In this document: positions 61,730 to 64,000 of the stretch, piece after piece
Position numbering within the stretch: position 1 is the first letter of the stretch
How the letters are laid out: each line of letters opens with the position of its first letter
NCBI GenBank assembly: GCA_021399435.1
Contig: JAJTUP010000047.1
Span: 458,778 to 522,777, forward strand
DNA: 64,000 nt
From: Diaporthe sp. PMI_573
Lineage: Eukaryota > Ascomycota > Sordariomycetes > Diaporthales > Diaporthaceae
Direction of reading: 5' to 3'
The notes under the pieces: generated by a model
Databases searched by the model: none
What the model saw: the letters and a program-made list of their open reading frames with translations, nothing else
Told to the model about the DNA's origin: nothing
Made by a program: the position numbers and the translations under genes

Positions 61730-62251
61730 TCTAAAGATTGGTAGATTAAATGGAAGTTAGGTAGCAGTAGGGTATGCTGAGATCTTGTTGGGACGATTGA
61801 GAATGGTTTGGACAACTTTGTATTAAATTTAAGTGGGCTTCTGTCAGCCCTCCTTACAGTCCCTCCAACATAACCTCAACCCTAGGCACGCTGCGGTTGG
61901 CTCTGGTACAGAAATAGAGGGGCCGGAAAATTCAGCCCTTAGACCCACTATCTTTGGCTTTAAATAACCAGCCAACCCTAACCCTGACAGTAACCAAACT
62001 AAATACAGATAAACTTCAGAAATCAGGCTATCTAACAAACTAGGTTACATGCTTTTTGGGTAAGAAATAAGGGAAATGTAGAGGTTTAAAGTTAGGGTCT
62101 TAAAACAGCCCAAAAAATCGGCTCACGGCCACCAAACTTATCTGCCAGCGCGCACGCCACTAGCAAAAAGTCTAGGGTAACTCCTTCCGTGAAGTCTAGA
62201 GTAACTCCCTACGTGCAGCGCCCACACCTAAATAAGCGTTTCCGTTTAACA
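61730..62251 (-). repeat. 5' LTR of the copia element
   Basis: 522 bp, equal to 55375-55896. The plus-strand right end reads CCGTTTAACA; the left end lies against the primer site. Confidence 0.87.
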
Positions 62252-62264
62252 ACTATAAACACTT

Positions 62265-63140
62265 ACTATAGGCTTTAGAAAGTCTAAATAATAGATAGAT
62301 AGGCCGGAAGCCGTGGAAGTCTAAATAATAGTTTATTAATAGATAGATAAGCCGGAAGCCGTGGAAAGTCTAAATAATAGTCTATTAATAGATAAATAAG
62401 CCAGAAGCTATAAAAAGTCTAAAATAGATAGATAAGCCGGAAGCTATAGAAAGTCTAAATAATAGATAGATAAGCCGGAAGCTATAGAAAGTCTAAATAA
62501 TAGATAGATAAGCAGTTGTAACACTAGGAATACAAAAGAAATACAACTTTTTAAATATTTAAAAATAACTTACATTTTATTTATCTGATTTGTTTTTCAC
62601 CATTTAATATTATATCTTCTAAAGTTTATAATAATATATATTTTATAGGGTTAGGGTTAGTATAGGGGGTTATAGACAGGGATTAAAGTCTATAAGTTTT
62701 TGTATTCCTTGTGCTCTAAAATTTACAAATTTTAACCCCCCTGTAATTACCCCTTAATCTAACCCCTAACCCTTTAAAAAATATTACTTAAATAGGAAAT
62801 TAAAAGCTAATATAAGGAATACAACATAAACTAAGCTGTATTTAATTTTTTTATAAAGATATTAATTATATAAAAACCGACTTGTATTCTTGTATTCCTA
62901 ATTTGTCACAACTCTGTAGATAAGCCGGAAGCTATGGAAAGTCTAAATAATAGATAGGTAAGCCGGAAGCTATGAAAAGTCTAGATAATAGATAGATAAG
63001 CCGGCAGCCTTGGAAAGTCGAGATAATAAATAGATGGGCTGGCAGCCTTGGAAAGTCTAGATAATAGATAGATGGGCTGAAAGCCTTGGAAAGTCTAGAT
63101 AATAGATAGATGGGCTGGAAGCCTTAGAAAGTCTATTTAA
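62265..63140. repeat. 38-bp minisatellite, interrupted
   Basis: About twelve units near 38 bp, with the core AGTCTAAATAATAGATAGAT and a spacer such as AAGCCGGAAGCTATAGAA. Some units carry an extra ten or so bases. Right-hand units (62925 on) shift to GGCTGGCAGCCTTGG spacers. The array is split at 62513-62916 by a short inverted-repeat element. Confidence 0.85.
62513..62916. mobile_element. hAT-like foldback MITE, 404 bp
   Basis: Ends are inverted: CAGTTGTAACACTAGGAATA on the left, and the right end reversed reads CAGAGTTGTGACAAATTAGG. An 8-bp direct repeat, TAGATAAG, borders it (62505-62512 and 62917-62924). Inner arms are also inverted (GGGTTAGGGTTAG against CTAACCCCTAACCC), so the whole element can fold into one hairpin. 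CAG ends with 8-bp duplications are typical of the hAT superfamily. No coding capacity. Confidence 0.7.
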
Positions 63141-64000
63141 TAAATAGATTATATAAATAGATTAGATAGATAGATTAGATAAATAAATTAAATAGATTGT
63201 AAAAATAAATTAATTAAATAAATGGGTTAAATTATAAATTAAATAATAAAACTAAAAATAAAGTCTAAAGTCTAAAAGTATATAATAGCCTAATTTATAT
63301 ATTTTTAAAAAGACTTAACTAATTTAGTTATATACCTGTATACCTATATACCTAAAATACAGGTATATAGGTATACAGGTATACAGGTATATAGGTACAG
63401 GTATACAGGTATACAAATATATAGATATATAAGACCCTTAGGTATACAGGTATCTAGTTATATACTAAACTGTTATAACTCTGTAGACAATAAATAAATA
63501 TATTACCCAGCTTACATAGAGCATATATATACACATATAAGTAAAGTCAGCTATATAAGGGACGAATATCTAATATAAATATAACTATAGACTCTATAGT
63601 ATAAATAAACTGACGCTTGACTTAATATATGTAAAATTACCGTGCTACCCGTAAAATTGTAATAAAGCAAAGCTGTAGTATGTGTAACTTATATAAATAA
63701 GTTGACTACGTATAAAAAGATGTGAAGCGATTAAGAGAATACAATTTAACTCGCCCTTAGATCAGCTTTTTGCCCTTTTTTAATTCTTCAGGTTTTTTAC
63801 TAATAATAGGCCTTAGCTTTTAATAATTAGACGTTTTTCTTATTAGAGTTTTTATACTAATAAATAAAGAATACTTTTATTTAGTATTATTTCTCTTTAA
63901 ATAAAGGCTTTTAATTATATTAAAGATATTTTAAACTAATATAGAAATAATATTTATATAGATTTTTTATAAATATTTAGTATATTTTACTATTTATAGA
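63141..64000. other. AT-rich tail with a short palindrome
   Basis: Low-complexity AGATAGATTA runs, then a perfect 19-bp inverted repeat at 63335-63353 and 63361-63379 around a 7-base loop, followed by further AGGTATAC repeats to about 63450. The rest is AT-rich with no readable gene to the window end. Confidence 0.65.

Larger units (their letters stand above)
55375..62251 (-). mobile_element. Ty1/copia LTR retrotransposon, 6.9 kb, degraded
   Basis: Two 522-bp LTRs flank a minus-strand polyprotein with integrase before reverse transcriptase, which defines Ty1/copia. A primer site complementary to the anticodon arm of initiator tRNA-Met adjoins the 5' LTR (61715-61729). It is far less AT-shifted than its Ty3 neighbours, with longer readable frames, so it is probably a later arrival or less mutated. 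Flanking 5-bp words do not match clearly, so no target duplication is claimed. Confidence 0.88.

Noticed and set aside
62265..63140. Possible CRISPR array
   Set aside because: Regular 38-bp units vary throughout without constant repeats and unique spacers, and the host is a fungus; it is a minisatellite.
1..64000. tRNA or rRNA genes
   Set aside because: I looked for cloverleaf features and conserved rRNA words. Only a damaged tRNA-like B box in the copia leader and the tRNA-iMet complement at its primer site were seen.

Overview
The window comes from a filamentous ascomycete (Pezizomycotina). The genes carry short introns of about 47-176 bp with GT..AG borders. Half of the window is repeat-derived DNA whose copies differ almost only by C/T and G/A transitions, the signature of repeat-induced point mutation (RIP). 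I cannot name the species.

Layout: (1) 1-2035 is AT-rich RIP-degraded DNA with a Ty3 reverse transcriptase fragment at its left end. (2) 2036 to about 31.3 kb is an island of normal base composition holding ten intact genes that together look like one aromatic polyketide gene cluster. (3) 31.3-64 kb is repeat DNA: a 12-kb Ty3-type element (33500-45450, + strand), a 7.8-kb Ty3-type chromodomain element (46747-54502, - strand), a 6.9-kb Ty1/copia element (55375-62251, - strand), a 38-bp minisatellite carrying a 404-bp hAT-like foldback MITE, and AT-rich debris between them.

The cluster, left to right: Baeyer-Villiger-type monooxygenase (-), secreted BBE-type FAD oxidoreductase (+), non-reducing PKS with SAT-KS-AT-PT-ACP-TE (-, 2069 aa, seven exons), small four-helix membrane protein (-, three exons), short-chain dehydrogenase (+), seven-helix fungal rhodopsin-like protein (-, six exons), second BBE-type FAD oxidoreductase (+, no signal peptide), aromatic-ring FAD monooxygenase (-), secreted GMC oxidoreductase (+) and COMT-type O-methyltransferase (-). 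I rebuilt the exon structures by reading splice sites against family motifs; every coding total is a multiple of three.

Inferred logic: the NR-PKS makes and releases an aromatic polyketide. The SDR, FAD monooxygenase, Baeyer-Villiger enzyme and O-methyltransferase tailor it in the cytosol or at membranes. Two enzymes with signal peptides (BBE-1 and GMC) may finish it in the secretory route or outside the cell. Five of the tailoring enzymes are flavoproteins, and no P450, transcription factor or transporter gene is visible. Eight of the ten genes form four head-to-head pairs. The product cannot be named from sequence alone.
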